Shown here: positions 38,551 through 40,175 of the stretch, in pieces
How the letters are laid out: each line of letters starts with the position of its first letter
How positions within the stretch are numbered: the first letter of the stretch is position 1
Assembly (NCBI GenBank): GCA_023421115.1
Contig: JAEZUI010000163.1
Location: 1 to 40,175, forward strand
Direction: 5' to 3'
Length of the DNA: 40,175 bases
Source: Bacillota bacterium
GTDB taxonomy: Bacteria > Bacillota > Clostridia > Acetivibrionales > Acetivibrionaceae
Notes under the pieces: model-generated
What the model was told of the DNA's origin: nothing
The model's input: the letters and a program-made list of their open reading frames with translations, nothing else
The model's database searches: none
Position numbers and translations under genes: made by a program

Positions 38551-40175
38551 TTAGAAAGCGCCATCATATGAAACACCTGGTTGTGGAGTTTTTCCTTTAG
38601 CACTAAATAGTTCACTTAATGTTACAAATGCATAACCTTGATTTTGAAGTGTTGGAATTATTATATCCAACGCATCAGGTGTTGGGTGATTTCCAGGTTG
38701 TGTACAGTGCATTAATACTATGGAACCATCTCTAACACCGCTGGTTACTATTTGGGCTCTTGCTTGAGCAGTTGTTGCTGATCCGCCGTTCCAGTCTTGT
38801 GCTACAACACCAACTACAAATGGCATTCTTATTGTAGAAGTCATAGCTCCTCCAACTGCAATGTTTGGTGCACGGAAGAATTTAGGGTCTGAACCAGTAA
38901 ACTGCTTAACAGCAGCATTAGTTTGACTAATCTCCTGACTTATTTGAGAAGAAGACATACTGTTCATGCTTTGGTGGCTCCATGAATGGTTGCCGATTTC
39001 ATGGCCTCCACTAACAATGCTTCTCATAACTGAATCTTGACCATTGATTTTATTACCAACAACCATAAAAGTAGCTTTAGCGTTGTATTTCTTTAACTTA
39101 TCAAGTACTAAAGTTGTTTGGCTACTTGGACCATCATCAAAGGTTAAAGCAACAAGTTTTTTGCCTGCAATTGATGTTGGAGGTGTAGTAGGAACAGGAG
39201 TAGGATTAGCACTTGCAGCGCTTGTACTAAATGCAAACGAATCAATATTTACTGGTCCATTGAAGCATAAGTATAGGTCTTGTGTATTTGAAGCACCACT
39301 AACAGAAGTTGATAACTCTGTATATGTGTCCCAACCGCCTGTTGAAGGTACACTTAAAGAACCTATAGAACTTCCACTTGAACTACCAAGTCTTAATTGA
39401 ATAGTTGTGCTTGCATCACCACCGTAAGCAACACGAGCTTTGAATGACCTTGCTCCAGATCCAAAGTTAACATTTTTATATACAATGTAGTTGCCGTCTT
39501 CTATATATCCCAAACCGCTACCGCCATTGTCAGTACCAACAGTTTCAATAGTTGTTGATTCTACACTGCTGTAGTTTTCTGCTTGTATTGTACTAAAAGC
39601 ATCTATTGCGGTTCCTGGATTAGAAGTAGGATTAGTAGGCGTAGTTGATGTACCTAAATCGATCATCCCTAACAGATGCTGTCTCAATAATCCAAAATCA
39701 ATGGAAGTAAACGAACCGTCTTTGTCTACATCAGCATTTGCAGGTAATGATTTTGTTATCCCTAATAAGTACAGTCTGTAAGCTGCAAAATCAAGAGAAT
39801 CAACTTTACCACTATTGTCTACATCACCGAGTAATACTGTATTGCCACCGGTATTGCCGCCGGTATTACCACCAGTATTACCACCAGTATTACCGCCAGT
39901 GTTACCACCAGTATTACCGCCAGTGTTACCACCAGTGTTGCCGCCAGTATTACCACCAGGAGCTGCTCCGTTTATTAAAATATCCATTTTTGTTACATCT
40001 GCTTTACCACTACTTTGATATCCCTCTACAACAAGAGAGATCTCATAAAACTTACCCATTTTCATGCCTCTAGCTTCCCATGCCTTAAAGTGTTCACTTA
40101 CAGATATAGTTCCGCTAGTACGTTTTTGCTGACGAACACTCCAATATTGTTGGAAAGTTGCAGTACCTTTGATAG
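38551..40175 (-). CDS. GH11 xylanase, dockerin, CBM6, CE4 deacetylase (5' partial)
   Basis: The frame runs off the right edge, so the true start lies outside. Within the window, domains in order: the end of a GH11 xylanase (TATFQQYWSVRQQKRTSGT then FYEISLVVEGYQSSGKADVT), a linker of ten GGNT repeats, a type I dockerin (GDVDNSGKVDSLDFAAYRLY and DVDKDGSFTSIDFGLLRQHL), a CBM6 (begins IQAENYSSVES) and a CE4/NodB deacetylase (LTFDDGP, NHSWSH, FFRAP, VALMHC-like IVLMHCTQPG). It would cut xylan and remove acetyl groups from it, and dock to a cellulosomal cohesin. A GH11/CE4 xylanase of C. thermocellum (XynA) has a similar set of parts. The in-frame ATG at 40065 is internal. Confidence 0.93.
   Translation of the reverse strand, partial: IKGTATFQQYWSVRQQKRTSGTISVSEHFKAWEARGMKMGKFYEISLVVEGYQSSGKADVTKMDILINGAAPGGNTGGNTGGNTGGNTGGNTGGNTGGNTGGNTGGNTGGNTVLLGDVDNSGKVDSLDFAAYRLYLLGITKSLPANADVDKDGSFTSIDFGLLRQHLLGMIDLGTSTTPTNPTSNPGTAIDAFSTIQAENYSSVESTTIETVGTDNGGSGLGYIEDGNYIVYKNVNFGSGARSFKARVAYGGDASTTIQLRLGSSSGSSIGSLSVPSTGGWDTYTELSTSVSGASNTQDLYLCFNGPVNIDSFAFSTSAASANPTPVPTTPPTSIAGKKLVALTFDDGPSSQTTLVLDKLKKYNAKATFMVVGNKINGQDSVMRSIVSGGHEIGNHSWSHQSMNSMSSSQISQEISQTNAAVKQFTGSDPKFFRAPNIAVGGAMTSTIRMPFVVGVVAQDWNGGSATTAQARAQIVTSGVRDGSIVLMHCTQPGNHPTPDALDIIIPTLQNQGYAFVTLSELFSAKGKTPQPGVSYDGAF
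39841..39960. repeat. Ten 12-bp tandem repeats coding GGNT linker
   Basis: Ten units of a 12-bp repeat (variants of ATTACCACCAGT on the plus strand) encode (GGNT)x10 in the xylanase linker. Third-position changes between units show the array is not brand new. Copy number could vary between strains. Confidence 0.95.

Noticed and set aside
39841..39960. Regular short repeats that look CRISPR-like
   Set aside because: The units are 12 bp with no spacers, are in frame and encode GGNT; this is a protein linker.
1..40175. tRNA or rRNA genes, CRISPR arrays or prophage modules
   Set aside because: None were seen on reading both strands; no clear cloverleaf, repeat-spacer array or phage structural gene is present.

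Overview
The window looks like chromosome from a cellulosome-producing, AT-rich, Gram-positive anaerobe of the Acetivibrio / Clostridium thermocellum group. I judge this from sequence only. There are strong AGGAGG-type ribosome binding sites and rho-independent terminators. There is a scaffoldin with six cohesins and a CipA-like X module plus type II dockerin. At the right edge there is a GH11 xylanase carrying a type I dockerin, a CBM6 and a CE4 deacetylase. Rubrerythrin, MscL and anaerobe-type housekeeping genes fit the same picture. The species cannot be fixed from the sequence alone.

Layout. Positions 1-6.9 kb form an accessory region with every gene on the plus strand. It opens with the 3' end of a group II intron that has lost its ORF. 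Then come an HD-domain hydrolase, a Nudix hydrolase, a second and fuller group II intron whose reverse transcriptase is broken by one in-frame stop, two orphan membrane proteins, a TPR protein and a very short lipoprotein. Three copies of an undescribed 50-95 bp element sit between these genes, so the region looks like a cassette array. Positions 6.9-10.05 kb (minus strand) hold the scaffoldin. Positions 10.6-14.2 kb (minus strand) hold a GH13_8 branching enzyme, a short-chain dehydrogenase and a small Cys/Trp protein. Positions 14.5-19.9 kb (plus strand) hold a fused MsrA-MsrB, an acyl-CoA synthetase, a glycerate kinase and a lipoprotein. Positions 20.1-23.1 kb (minus strand) hold an ECF sigma factor overlapping its DUF4179-type membrane partner, then a YhfC-like membrane protease translationally coupled to a DUF3887-like lipoprotein. 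Positions 23.5-28 kb (plus strand) hold a coiled-coil protein, a CbbX/SpoVK-type AAA+ ATPase and a secreted beta-helix protein with a Thr/Pro linker and a PPC-like domain.

Positions 28.4-33.5 kb form a phosphate cluster: Pit transporter, DUF47/PhoU-like partner, UppP, and a Na/Pi cotransporter with a PhoU tail. A clear 11-bp-periodic Pho box and a promoter lie before the last gene. Positions 33.6-38.4 kb hold a cold-shock protein, rubrerythrin, MscL with a zinc-ribbon tail, and an OmpR-type two-component system. The window ends inside the xylanase/deacetylase gene on the minus strand.

Systems and second-look items. The scaffoldin would bind dockerin enzymes through its cohesins and attach through its X-dockerin to a type II cohesin partner. 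The xylanase/deacetylase is the kind of client it could carry. The most unusual things are the CBM-less scaffoldin with strongly divergent cohesins, the intergenic-element cassette region with its two introns, an intergenic inverted-repeat family of three copies (about 12.7, 29.5 and 34.0 kb), the coiled-coil/AAA+ pair, and three short gene remnants in spacers.
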